Below are positions 51,645-59,379 of a stretch of DNA of 64,000 nucleotides, one piece after another. The stretch's first letter is position 1; every line of letters begins with the position of its first letter. The translations under genes were made by a program, and so were the position numbers. The notes below the pieces were generated by a model, which made no database searches, had not been told where the DNA came from, and worked only from the letters and a program-made list of their open reading frames with translations. The stretch comes from Sphingomonadaceae bacterium (GTDB lineage Bacteria > Pseudomonadota > Alphaproteobacteria > Sphingomonadales > Sphingomonadaceae), in assembly GCA_019239915.1 (NCBI GenBank), contig JAFAZF010000065.1:22812-86811 (forward strand), in the 5' to 3' direction.

Positions 51645-51756
51645 GGTTGATCTAGGTTGTTGAGTTGCATCAAACGCAACGACTAAGCGGCGCGTGGGAA
51701 GCAATTCCCGTTTTGTTGAACTACCTAGATTGCGCACATAGGGTGCGCTTCCTTCC

Positions 51757-51984
51757 ATGACGAACCATTGCAGGCTCGCCGAGATATTCGGGCCTTATGT
51801 ACCGCATTTCACCGTCCATATGGTTCAGAAGCTTGCCGAGATGCTGATCGCATCCGGTGCGCTGACGACCGAGCATGAGGCGGCGGCGCGGGCGGTGCTG
51901 GATGATTATGTCCCGATGGCGATGAAGCATCCCAACGGGCCGATCATCGGCATGCGCGCGACGATGGCGGAACTCCTCCGCTAG
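51757..51984 (+). CDS. small hypothetical protein (75 aa)
   Basis: A 75-residue soluble protein beginning MTNHCRLAEIFGPYVPHF, with a helix MVQKLAEMLIASGALTTEHEAAARAVLDD and a C-terminal PNGPIIGMRATMAELLR. No family is recognised. The codon pattern is like the neighbours' but it lacks a clear ribosome-binding site (CTTCCTTCC precedes the ATG). The 112 bp before it are A/T-richer than average (GCATCAAACGCAACGACTAA), which suits a promoter. It converges on the DUF815 gene. Confidence 0.5.
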   Translation: MTNHCRLAEIFGPYVPHFTVHMVQKLAEMLIASGALTTEHEAAARAVLDDYVPMAMKHPNGPIIGMRATMAELLR

Positions 51985-52045
51985 CGCCGCGACGGCCACG
52001 CCTCCCCGGGTCGGCGACCCGGGGAGGCGTCGGTCGGGCCGCTCA

Positions 52046-52861
52046 TCACACCCGCATGCCGCGCCGGCCGGCCAGCTCGACGACATATTGCCAGGCGACG
52101 CGGCCCGAGCGGCTGCCGCGCTGGGTCGCCCATGCGATCGCGTCCTTCTCGTCGATGGTGCCGAGCCGGAACCGTTCGGCGTAGCGCGTCACCATCGCCA
52201 CATAGGTGGCCTGGTCGCAGACGTGGAAGCCGAGGCTGAGCCCGAAGCGGTCGGCGAGCGCGAGGCGGTCGTCGATCACATCGCGCGGGTTGATCGGGCT
52301 GTCCTGCTCCTTGAGGTCGCGGCTGACGATGTGGCGGCGGTTGGCGGTAACGTAGAGGCGGGCATTGTCCGGCCGCGCCTCGGCGCCGCCTTCCAGCAGC
52401 GAGCGCAACAGCCGCGGCGCCTCGCTCTCTTCGGCGAAGCCGAGATCGTCGAGGAACAGGATGAAGGCGCGGGGTACCGTCGCGATCAGGTCGAACAGGC
52501 GCGGCAGGCCGTGGAGCGCATCGCCCGCGACCTCGATCAGCGCGATGTCGGCGCCTTCCTCGCACAGAGAGCCGACGCAGGCCTTGACCAAGGCCGACTT
52601 GCCGGCGCCGCGCGAGCCCCACAGCAGCGCGTCGTGCGCGGCATGGCCGGCGGCGAGGCGGCGGCTGTTCTCGAGCAGCGCCGCCTTCTGCGCCTCGATC
52701 CCGGTGAGCAGGTCGAGCGGCAGCGGCGCGAACGCCCGTGCGGCGACCAGCGCGCCCTCGCGCCAGACATAGGCGGGGTGGCCCGCCGGATCGGCCGCGG
52801 GCGGCGGCGGCGGGTTGATGCGATCGAGCGCGTCGGCGATGCGGGCGAGGGGATCGGACAT
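52046..52861 (-). CDS. DUF815 ATP-binding protein (AAA fold)
   Basis: A 271-residue P-loop ATPase of the DUF815 family. Walker A GSRGAGKS is at 82-89, Walker B in FILFLDDLGF, a sensor-like NRRHIVSRDLKEQDSPINPRDVIDDRLALADRFGLSLGF (shown by its pieces VIDDRLALADRF and GLSLGF) and a lid domain ending RSGRVAWQYVVELAGRRG. Biological role is not known; similar genes in alphaproteobacteria lie near yajC/secDF, which are not in this window. Start MSDPLARIADALDRI is well placed. Confidence 0.9.
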   Translation of the reverse strand: MSDPLARIADALDRINPPPPPAADPAGHPAYVWREGALVAARAFAPLPLDLLTGIEAQKAALLENSRRLAAGHAAHDALLWGSRGAGKSALVKACVGSLCEEGADIALIEVAGDALHGLPRLFDLIATVPRAFILFLDDLGFAEESEAPRLLRSLLEGGAEARPDNARLYVTANRRHIVSRDLKEQDSPINPRDVIDDRLALADRFGLSLGFHVCDQATYVAMVTRYAERFRLGTIDEKDAIAWATQRGSRSGRVAWQYVVELAGRRGMRV

Positions 52862-52987
52862 GGGAGGCGCTTAGGGTTTTCGCGCGCCACAAGAAACCCG
52901 TTCGGCCTGAGCGCCCTTCATCTTCCCGAGATTGCTGGTGAGGGGACAACTTGCGAGAGCAACGATGGGGGCGGCGTCGCAAATGGC

Positions 52988-53060
52988 GTGCTCCGGCGAA
53001 GGCCGGAGCGCTGGAGAATGAGGCACGCTTGTCGCCAGCGCTCCGGCCTTCGCCGGAGCA
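52988..53060. repeat. palindromic repeat, family E (GTGCTCCGGCGAAGG type)
   Basis: GTGCTCCGGCGAAGGCCGGAG with C is inverted as GCTCCGGCCTTCGCCGGAGC with AC, arms of 22 bp each nearly perfect. Confidence 0.9.
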
Positions 53061-53083
53061 CAAGGGGCGTTTCGCAGCCCGAC

Positions 53084-53162
53084 CGTGCTCCTGCGAAAGC
53101 AGGAGCCTGCCGCTTCGGAGTGCAGTGCTCGCCGCTGGAAGCTCCTGCTTTCGCAGGAGCAC
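53084..53162. repeat. palindromic repeat, family E (GTGCTCCTGCGAAAG type)
   Basis: GTGCTCCTGCGAAAGCAGGA with GC is inverted as GCTCCTGCTTTCGCAGGAGC with AC. It starts 23 bases after the previous palindrome and has the same plan with compensating changes in both arms. Confidence 0.9.
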
Positions 53163-53529
53163 CGCGCAGAATTTGGCAATGTTGTTGGAAATTTGCGCGC
53201 ACCTCTCCGCCGGCTCGGCTCGGGAGCGGGAGAAACGGCCGGCGCCCCTCGCGTGCCTCGCGGCCATCGGGGCTTTGCGGGTGTCCCAGTTTTCCCGCGG
53301 GAGCACCTCGCCCATTTCCGCGGGCGCGTCGGGCCGGCGGCGGGAATTGGCTCGTTGTGACGGACGCCGCGGGCCATGCCTGATGAGCACGAGCATGGAA
53401 GCCGGGCGCTGGCCTGGTTGATGGTCTTTGCGTCAGGGTTCGGACCCCGAAGGCCCTGGCGCGCCGGCCGTTGGACGATCGCGACGCGTGGCCCCGCGTC
53501 GTCCCATCCCGCCGCGTGTCAGCCTCTCG

Positions 53530-54021
53530 TCAGGAGCCTCGTGCGACGGCGGGGCTTGTAGCGGGACTGGCGGGAAATGTCAAGGATGTTCTTGCTTCGT
53601 TCGCGGCTGTCAGGCGGCTGGCATTGGTGGATAGCTGCCTCAGCTCCCCTCCCTGGAAGGGAGGGGTTGGGGGGTGGGTTGCGGCGCGGGCGATCGCCTC
53701 GTCGATAGCCCCGACCACAGCCGCAAGCGCGTTCCGCACCTCGCTGTTCCAGAACCGCAGGATGATCCATCCGCGTCGCTCGAGTTCAGCGTTGCGGTTC
53801 GCGTCCTCATCGCCGCAAACGCCGTGCTGACCACCATCGACCTCGATGGCGATCTTCAGGCTACGGCAGGCGAAATCGAGAATGAAGCGGTCGACGACGA
53901 GCTGCCGGGTGAAGCGCGGCCGCTGCTGACGAAGCACGCTCCACAGCAGACGCTCCTCGAACGTCGATCCGGAGCGCAGGCGACGCGCGTTGCTCGTCAG
54001 CTCCGGCGGAACCCGCTACAT
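53530..54021 (-). pseudogene. DUF559 endonuclease-like gene, start codon followed by stop
   Basis: Translated on the minus strand, the frame encodes LTSNARRLRSGSTFEERLLW, then VVDRFILDFACRSLKIAIEVDGGQH and a C-terminal GWIILRFWNSEVRNAL: the DUF559 family, relatives of Vsr-type (very short patch) nucleases, with the conserved Glu, Asp-Gly-Gly-Gln-His and FWN. An in-frame ATG (54019-54021) is directly followed by TAG (54016-54018), so full-length translation needs another start (GTG at 53937 would lose 28 residues including FEERLLW). The C-terminus runs through the repeat arm (THPPTPPFQGGE) and on for 40 residues. Probably broken, possibly still expressed from a non-standard start. Confidence 0.7.
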
Positions 54022-54088
54022 CGGCGCAGTCTAGCGACCGCTCCGAGTGCCGCAACCCACCCCCGGCCCCTCCCTTCCAGGGAGGGGA
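53645..54088. mobile_element. family B element, long copy: inverted arms enclosing the DUF559 gene
   Basis: Left arm (53645-53680) CCCCTCCCTGGAAGGGAGGG with GTTGGGGGGTGGGT and right arm (54054-54088) ACCCACCCCCGGCCCCTCCC with TTCCAGGGAGGGG are inverse. Between them lie the DUF559 codons. The inner edges TTGCGGCGCGGGCGATCGC and ACCGCTCCGAGTGCCGCAA are echoed in the cores of the 100-bp copies. This is the only copy carrying a gene. Confidence 0.65.
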
Positions 54089-54126
54089 GATGAACGTCAG
54101 CAAGTGGGCGCTAGCCGCCTTTCCGT

Positions 54127-54238
54127 TTCCCGGCGAAGGTCGGGGTCCAGCCCGCATTGCAAAACGCGCGCGATAGCGCGCCCGCGCTGCCGCGCGGAAT
54201 CCCGCTCAGGACTGGACCCCGGCCTTCGCCGGGGAACG
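54127..54238. repeat. palindromic repeat, family E (copy 2)
   Basis: TTCCCGGCGAAGGTCGGGGT with CCAG and the inverse CTGGACCCCGGCCTTCGCCG with GGGAA. The centre GCGCGCGATAGCGCGC matches the style of the copy at 7236-7350. It lies between the DUF559 element and the end of prsR. Confidence 0.87.
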
Positions 54239-54251
54239 GCTTGCTGGAACC

Positions 54252-55649
54252 TCAGTCCCCCTGCATCCCGTAGCTCTTGAGCAGGTCGTACAGCGTTGGG
54301 CGGCTGATCCCCAGCAGCCGCGCCGCCGCGGAGATATTGCCCTCGCTGCGCGCAATCGCGGCGCGGATCGCGCGCTTGTCGGCGATCTCGCGTGCGGTGC
54401 GGAGGTTGAGGAGCTCGCCTTCGCCCTTGCCTTCGAGATCTAGATCGGTGGCCGTCACGAGCTTGCCCTCGGCCATGATTACGGCGCGCTTCATGCGGTT
54501 CTCGAGCTCGCGGACGTTGCCCAGCCAGCGCCAGTCGCCGATGGCGGCGAGCGCGTCGGGGGCGAGCCCGCGGACCTGTGGGTTGAGCTGCGGCGCCATC
54601 TTCGTGAGGAAATGGCGGGCGAGCAGCGCGGCGTCGCCGGTGCGCTCGGCCAGCGTGGGGATGCGGATCACGATCTCGGCGAGGCGGTAGTAGAGGTCCT
54701 CACGGAAGCGGCCGTCGGCGACCATCGCGTCGACGTCCTGATGCGTCGCGCAGACGATGCGGGTGTCGACCGCGATCGGCTTGCGGCCGCCGATCCGCTC
54801 GATCACGCGCTCCTGCAGGAAACGCAGCAGCTTGACCTGGAGGGGGAGGGGGACGTCGCCAATCTCGTCGAGGAACAAGGTGCCGCCCTGCGCGAGTTCG
54901 ATCTTGCCCTCGGTGGTGCGGACCGCGCCGGTGAACGCGCCCTTCTCATGGCCGAACAGCTCGCTTTCGAGCAAGGTCTCGGGGATCGCCGCGCAGTTGA
55001 TCGCGACGAACGCGCCCTTGGCGCGCCGGCTTTTCTCGTGGACGCCGCGGGCGAGCAGCTCCTTGCCGGTTCCGCTAGCGCCCAGCAGCATCACCGAAAC
55101 GTCGGCGCTCGCGACGCGCTCGATCGTGCGCGCGACCTTGAGCATCTCCGGCGCGGCGGTGACGAGCCCGCCGAGCACCGTCGTCTCGCCGCCCGCTGCC
55201 GCGAGCCGCGCGTTCTCCGCCTCCAGCGCATGCAGCGCGAAGGCGCGGCCGACGATCAGGCCGAGCTCGTCGATTTCGACGGGCTTGCGGTAGAAATCAT
55301 AGGCGCCAGACGCGATCGCGCGCAGCGCGCTTTCGCGCGCGCCATGGCCGGAGGCGACGATCACTTTCGTGTCGGGCTTGAGCGCGAGGATGGCGTCGAG
55401 CGTCGCGAAGCCCTCGCTCGTCCCGTCGGGATCGGGCGGCAGGCCGAGATCGAGCGTTACCACCGCCGGCTCTTCCGCGCGGAGCGCGTCGATCGCCGAC
55501 TGGCGGTCGCCTGCGACGATCACCTCATAGGCGTTATAGGCCCAGCGCAGCTGGCGGGCGAGACCCTCGTCGTCCTCGACGATGAGGAGCTTGGGCAGCG
55601 CGCCGGCCCTGCCGCCGATCTGGCCTTCCGGATGATTGTGCACGGTCAT
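54252..55649 (-). CDS. prsR: PEP-CTERM system sigma-54-dependent response regulator PrsR
   Basis: A 465-residue NtrC-type activator. The receiver domain has Asp67 (VTLDLGLPP) and Lys122 (FYRKPVE). The AAA+ domain has Walker A LGASGTGKE (190-197 core), the sigma-54 contact loop GAFTGA (237-242), Walker B LFLDEIGD and an arginine finger region. A Fis-type helix-turn-helix ends the protein (GNISAAARLLGISRPTLYDLLKS). It is the partner of PrsK and controls exopolysaccharide and exosortase-linked genes. Start overlaps the prsK stop (ATGA). Confidence 0.93.
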   Translation of the reverse strand: MTVHNHPEGQIGGRAGALPKLLIVEDDEGLARQLRWAYNAYEVIVAGDRQSAIDALRAEEPAVVTLDLGLPPDPDGTSEGFATLDAILALKPDTKVIVASGHGARESALRAIASGAYDFYRKPVEIDELGLIVGRAFALHALEAENARLAAAGGETTVLGGLVTAAPEMLKVARTIERVASADVSVMLLGASGTGKELLARGVHEKSRRAKGAFVAINCAAIPETLLESELFGHEKGAFTGAVRTTEGKIELAQGGTLFLDEIGDVPLPLQVKLLRFLQERVIERIGGRKPIAVDTRIVCATHQDVDAMVADGRFREDLYYRLAEIVIRIPTLAERTGDAALLARHFLTKMAPQLNPQVRGLAPDALAAIGDWRWLGNVRELENRMKRAVIMAEGKLVTATDLDLEGKGEGELLNLRTAREIADKRAIRAAIARSEGNISAAARLLGISRPTLYDLLKSYGMQGD

Positions 55650-57712
55650 GCGCGTCTCCGCATGGGTTCTTCGGCGCCGATCGGCAGGATGATCGCGAAG
55701 CGGCTGCCTTCGCCTTCGCGGCTTTCGACCTCGAGGCGGCCGCCCATCGCCGCGACGAGGCCGCGCGCCTCGTAGGCGCCGATGCCGAAGCCGCCCTGCT
55801 TGGTCGAGGCGAACGGCTTGAACAGCTGCCCGCGAACGAAGTCGGCCGACATGCCGCAGCCGCGATCGAGTACGGCGACAACGGCGTCGAGCCCGACGCG
55901 ATCGATCGAGATCCACACCGGCTCATCGTCGGGGCTCGCCTCGGCGGCGTTCTGGACAAGGTGACCGAGCGCCTGCGCGAGCCGCGCCGGATCGGCCAGC
56001 GCGACGACGTCGCTCCTGCCCGCGACGCGAACGTCGTGCCCGACCGAACGCGCGCGCGCCACCTGCTCGACGAGATCGCGCAGCGGCAGCGGGCGCGGCT
56101 CCTCGGCCTTGGCCGTGTTGTGCTGCGAAAGCCGCGCGAGCAGCTCGTTAAGCTTGTCGACCGAGGATTTAAGCGTCGCCACCATGTCGGCGCGGAAGGC
56201 GGGATTGTCGGCGTGGCGCTCGGCGTTGCGGGCGACGAGGCTGAGCTGGCTGACGAGATTCTTCACGTCGTGGATGATGAAGGCGAAGCGGCGGTTGAAT
56301 TCGTCGAAGCGGCGTGCGGCGGAGAGCGCTTCCTGGCTGCGCGCTTCGGCGAGGTGGCTCGCGACTTGCCGTCCGGCGACGCGGAGCAGATCGAAATCCT
56401 CCCAATCGAGCATCCGGTCGATCGCGGGGCGGGCGACCACGACGACGCCCTCCAGCCGCTCGCCGTGGATCAGCGGCACCGCCGCCCACGCGCGCGGGTT
56501 CTCGAGCAGCCATGCCGGCAGCAGCGCTGCCTCCTCGAGCAGATCGGTATCGCCGCTGCGGAGCAGATCGAGCTCGAGGATGCGTTCGCTCGCTTCGAGA
56601 TAATGGGCGAAGCCGCGATCGGCATGCGTCTCGGCGGCGCCCTCCCATCGCCAGCGCGCGGACGGCGCGAGCCGCTCGTCCTCGTCGACGCGCAGCAGCA
56701 GCCCGCCGGGGCTTTCGGTGATGTCCGCGATGGCGCGGACCGCGCGGACCGGCAGCGGCTCGTCATGATCGACGAGGCCGCCCAGCGTCGCGGTGAAGCG
56801 CAGCCACTCCTCGCGATAATCGTAGCGATGCTGGAACAGATGCTTCGCGACCTTGACCTTGAGCCAGGCCCGGCCGCGCCCCGACGGCAGCAGCAGCATC
56901 GCCGCCAGCGTCGCGCCGAACACGAACAGGATTTCGGCGACGCGCACATATTCGCCGCCGATCGCCTCGAGCAGCCGCGTGACGACGCCCATCGTCGCGA
57001 GGTAGCCCGCGATCGCGATCGCCGAGAGCGAGCGGAAGGTCACGGTGCGCGACAGGCCGAGCTTCCAGCGCCGGTTGCGCAGCGCCGCCAGCACGAACAC
57101 CGGCGCGAGCGCGAGCATCGCGGCGCCGCGCGACATCAGCAGCGCGTGCGACCAGCCGCTGCCGAACCAGCTCGCCGCATCGAGGTTGAGATCATAGGCC
57201 CACATGCCACCGAGGCCGAGCATGGCGAGGCGGATGCCCCAGCGCGCTTCGGGCAGGGCGGCGGTGTAGAGATAGTGGACGAGGATCAGCGCGCCGGCGG
57301 AAAAGGTGATGCCGAGCACCAGCCGCGCCTGCTCGATCGCCGCGATGATGCGCGGGCTGCCGGCATATTCGGCGAGCATCGGCGCGAGCCCCGCGCGGGT
57401 CAGCACGACGGCGGCCAGAACCGCGAACAGGCCCTGCACCGCGCGCTTGCGATCGTCGCCGGCATCGCCGCCGAGCAGGATCAGCATGAACGCGAGCCAG
57501 GAAAGATTGCGCAAGGAGGCGCCGATCAGCGCGGGAACGGCGTAGAGATCGAACGCGGCGACGCTCAGCGCCCAGGCGCTCGTCGCGGTCGCGGCGATGG
57601 CGAAGGCGCGGCGCGCGCCGCCGTCTGCCCAGCCGCGGAACTGCCAGGCGGCGATCAGCGCATAGGCCAGCGCCGCCGCGCCATAGGTCCATAGCGTGAA
57701 GAGATGGATCAT
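55646..57712 (-). CDS. prsK: PEP-CTERM system histidine kinase PrsK
   Basis: A 688-residue sensor kinase. Residues 1-270 contain about eight membrane helices; residues 295-460 form a GAF-like domain (LKVKVAKHLFQHRYDYREEWLRF is the conserved entry). The phospho-acceptor His is near residue 479 in FIIHDVKNLVSQLSLVARNAE. ATP-binding boxes follow: HLVQNAAEASPD (N), DRGCGMS (G1), GGFGIGAYEARGLVAAMGG (G2). ATG 57712 has GGGAGGG 11 bases upstream, which is the edge of a family B repeat. The ligand is unknown. Confidence 0.93.
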   Translation of the reverse strand: MIHLFTLWTYGAAALAYALIAAWQFRGWADGGARRAFAIAATATSAWALSVAAFDLYAVPALIGASLRNLSWLAFMLILLGGDAGDDRKRAVQGLFAVLAAVVLTRAGLAPMLAEYAGSPRIIAAIEQARLVLGITFSAGALILVHYLYTAALPEARWGIRLAMLGLGGMWAYDLNLDAASWFGSGWSHALLMSRGAAMLALAPVFVLAALRNRRWKLGLSRTVTFRSLSAIAIAGYLATMGVVTRLLEAIGGEYVRVAEILFVFGATLAAMLLLPSGRGRAWLKVKVAKHLFQHRYDYREEWLRFTATLGGLVDHDEPLPVRAVRAIADITESPGGLLLRVDEDERLAPSARWRWEGAAETHADRGFAHYLEASERILELDLLRSGDTDLLEEAALLPAWLLENPRAWAAVPLIHGERLEGVVVVARPAIDRMLDWEDFDLLRVAGRQVASHLAEARSQEALSAARRFDEFNRRFAFIIHDVKNLVSQLSLVARNAERHADNPAFRADMVATLKSSVDKLNELLARLSQHNTAKAEEPRPLPLRDLVEQVARARSVGHDVRVAGRSDVVALADPARLAQALGHLVQNAAEASPDDEPVWISIDRVGLDAVVAVLDRGCGMSADFVRGQLFKPFASTKQGGFGIGAYEARGLVAAMGGRLEVESREGEGSRFAIILPIGAEEPMRRRA

Positions 57713-57722
57713 CGTATTGCTA

Positions 57723-57819
57723 CCCTCCCCTTCAGGGGAGGGGCTGGGGGTGGGGTGGAGATGCGCGGGCGCTTCGCCGCATAGCAACCCACCCCGACCC
57801 CTCCCTTCCAGGGAGGGGC
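57723..57819. repeat. family B inverted-arm element (short copy 5)
   Basis: Left arm CCCTCCCCTTCAGGGGAGGG with GCTGGGGGTGGGG, core TGGAGATGCGCGGGCGCTTC with GCCGCATAGCA, right arm ACCCACCCCGACCCCTCCC with TTCCAGGGAGGGG. It is inserted between prsE-type glycosyltransferase and prsK; its left edge gives prsK its ribosome-binding site. Confidence 0.87.
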
Positions 57820-57833
57820 TTCGCGACGACACC

Positions 57834-59222
57834 TCACCGCGCGCCCTCGGCCCAGAGCAGCACGCGGACGGTCTGCAGGATGATCAGCAGATCGAGGAAG
57901 GGCGTGTAGTTCTTGGCGTAATAGAGGTCGTATTCGAGCTTGTGGCGGGCATCCTCGAGGCTGGCGCCGTAGGGATAGTTGATCTGCGCCCAGCCGGTTA
58001 TGCCCGGCTTCACCATGTGGCGCTCGGCATAGAAGGGCAGGCGCTGCTCGAGATCGTCGACGAATTGGCGGCGCTCGGGGCGCGGGCCGACGAAGCTCAT
58101 CTCGCCCTTGAGCACCGTCCACAGCTGCGGCAGCTCGTCGATGCGGACCTTGCGGATGAAGCGGCCGACGCGGGTGACGCGGGGATCGTCCTTCTGCGCC
58201 CACACCGCCTGGCCCGGCTTCTCGGCATCGGTGCGCATCGAGCGCAGCTTGATGACCTCGAATTCCTCGCCGTAGAGGCCGACGCGCTTCTGCTTGTAGA
58301 AGGCCGGGCCGCGGCTCTCGAACTTCACCGCGAGCGCGCCGAGCAGGATGATCGGCAACCCGATCAGGAGGATGATGCCGCTCACCGCGACGTCGAACAG
58401 GCGCTTGAGGCTGCGTGAGGCACGCTGGCCGGAGGAGAAGCCGTCCGAGAAGATCAGCGCGCTGTGGTTGGTGGAATCGAGATCGACGCGACCGGTCTCG
58501 CGCTCGAGGAAGGTCGAGAGATCGTTGACGTGCACGCCGGTGGTCTTGACGCGGAGAAGGTCGGCGAGCGGCAGCGCGTTGCGCCGCTCCTCGAGCGCGA
58601 GCACCACCTCGCTCGCGCGACAGGCGACGACGTGGTCGGAAAGATTGTCGATGTCGTCGCGGCGGACGGCATGGCCGACGCGCGTCGGCCCGTCGCTCAT
58701 CGCGACGAAGCTCGCGACGGTGAAGCCGCTGCCGGGGCGGCGGGCGAGTTCCTCGATCCGGGCAGCGCGGGCACCGGCGCCGAGCACGAGAATGCGGCGG
58801 CGGAACGCCTCGCCGCCGATCAGCCGGCCGAGCACGGCGCGGACGAGGATCAGCAGGCCGCCGGCGAGCAGCATCGCGTAGAGCAGGTGGGATCGCCACA
58901 GCGACAGCCCGGGCAGCGCGAAGAACAGCAGCGACAGGAAGATCACGCCGAGCGAGATCGCGACGGTAAGCCGCGCCGCGGCGAAGCGCAGCGACTGCAG
59001 CGCCTCGGCGCCATAGACGCCGACCGCGATCATCGCGGTCTGCAGCGCGGCGGCAAAGACCAGCGAGCGGCCGATCCGCGACGGCAGCGTGCCGGTGTCG
59101 ACCCCGATCTGCCAGGCGCGCAGAAACCAGGCGGCCTCGGCGGCAAAGGCGAGCAGACAGAAGTCGATCAGGCCGAGCAGCAGCACGGCGTGGGGGACGT
59201 AATGTTTGAACAGCCGTATCAC
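57834..59222 (-). CDS. TIGR03013-type XrtA/PEP-CTERM system polyprenyl sugar-phosphate transferase
   Basis: A 462-residue initiating glycosyltransferase for exopolysaccharide. Four or five N-terminal helices and a Rossmann-like domain ([16 protein letters not shown]) precede the C-terminal bacterial sugar transferase domain ([20 protein letters not shown], then [15 protein letters not shown] [51 protein letters not shown]). The order matches the family found beside prsK and prsR in exosortase systems. It moves a sugar phosphate onto undecaprenyl phosphate. The exosortase and polymer genes lie outside the window. Confidence 0.92.
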   Translation of the reverse strand: MIRLFKHYVPHAVLLLGLIDFCLLAFAAEAAWFLRAWQIGVDTGTLPSRIGRSLVFAAALQTAMIAVGVYGAEALQSLRFAAARLTVAISLGVIFLSLLFFALPGLSLWRSHLLYAMLLAGGLLILVRAVLGRLIGGEAFRRRILVLGAGARAARIEELARRPGSGFTVASFVAMSDGPTRVGHAVRRDDIDNLSDHVVACRASEVVLALEERRNALPLADLLRVKTTGVHVNDLSTFLERETGRVDLDSTNHSALIFSDGFSSGQRASRSLKRLFDVAVSGIILLIGLPIILLGALAVKFESRGPAFYKQKRVGLYGEEFEVIKLRSMRTDAEKPGQAVWAQKDDPRVTRVGRFIRKVRIDELPQLWTVLKGEMSFVGPRPERRQFVDDLEQRLPFYAERHMVKPGITGWAQINYPYGASLEDARHKLEYDLYYAKNYTPFLDLLIILQTVRVLLWAEGAR

Positions 59223-59379
59223 CGCCGCCTCAGATCCGTCGCCCTAGCCTGACATCCCGACACCGACCTGTCGCCGAAATTGACAAATATTTCCTGAAAC
59301 AGCCGTCGCGATGGCTGTCATTGTCGCGCCGCAACATAGCGGCTAGCGGGATTCGCGTAGCGAACGGAGAATCGACACG

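Larger units (their letters stand above)
52862..53529. other. gene desert (668 bp) rich in palindromes
   Basis: Between the DUF815 gene and the DUF559 remnant. It contains two family E-like palindromes (52988-53060, 53084-53162) and then about 360 bp with no recognisable gene. Several frames are open but none has both a ribosome-binding site and a protein-like sequence. A short frame starting MLVLIRHG looks like a phosphatase start but the rest does not match. Confidence 0.6.

Noticed and set aside
52871..53396. Minus-strand frame starting MLVLIRHG, reminiscent of histidine phosphatases
   Set aside because: Only the first eight residues match; no second His or conserved Arg/Glu follow, and the frame runs through palindromic repeats.
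54126..54240. Interspersed palindromes considered as a CRISPR array
   Set aside because: Arms are inverted pairs, not regularly spaced direct repeats, and no spacers of uniform length or cas genes are present.
59223..59379. Sigma-54 promoter for the TIGR03013 gene or manC, expected from PrsR
   Set aside because: No GG-N10-GC element with acceptable -24/-12 sequence was found; TGGCTGTCATTGTCGC has the wrong spacing.
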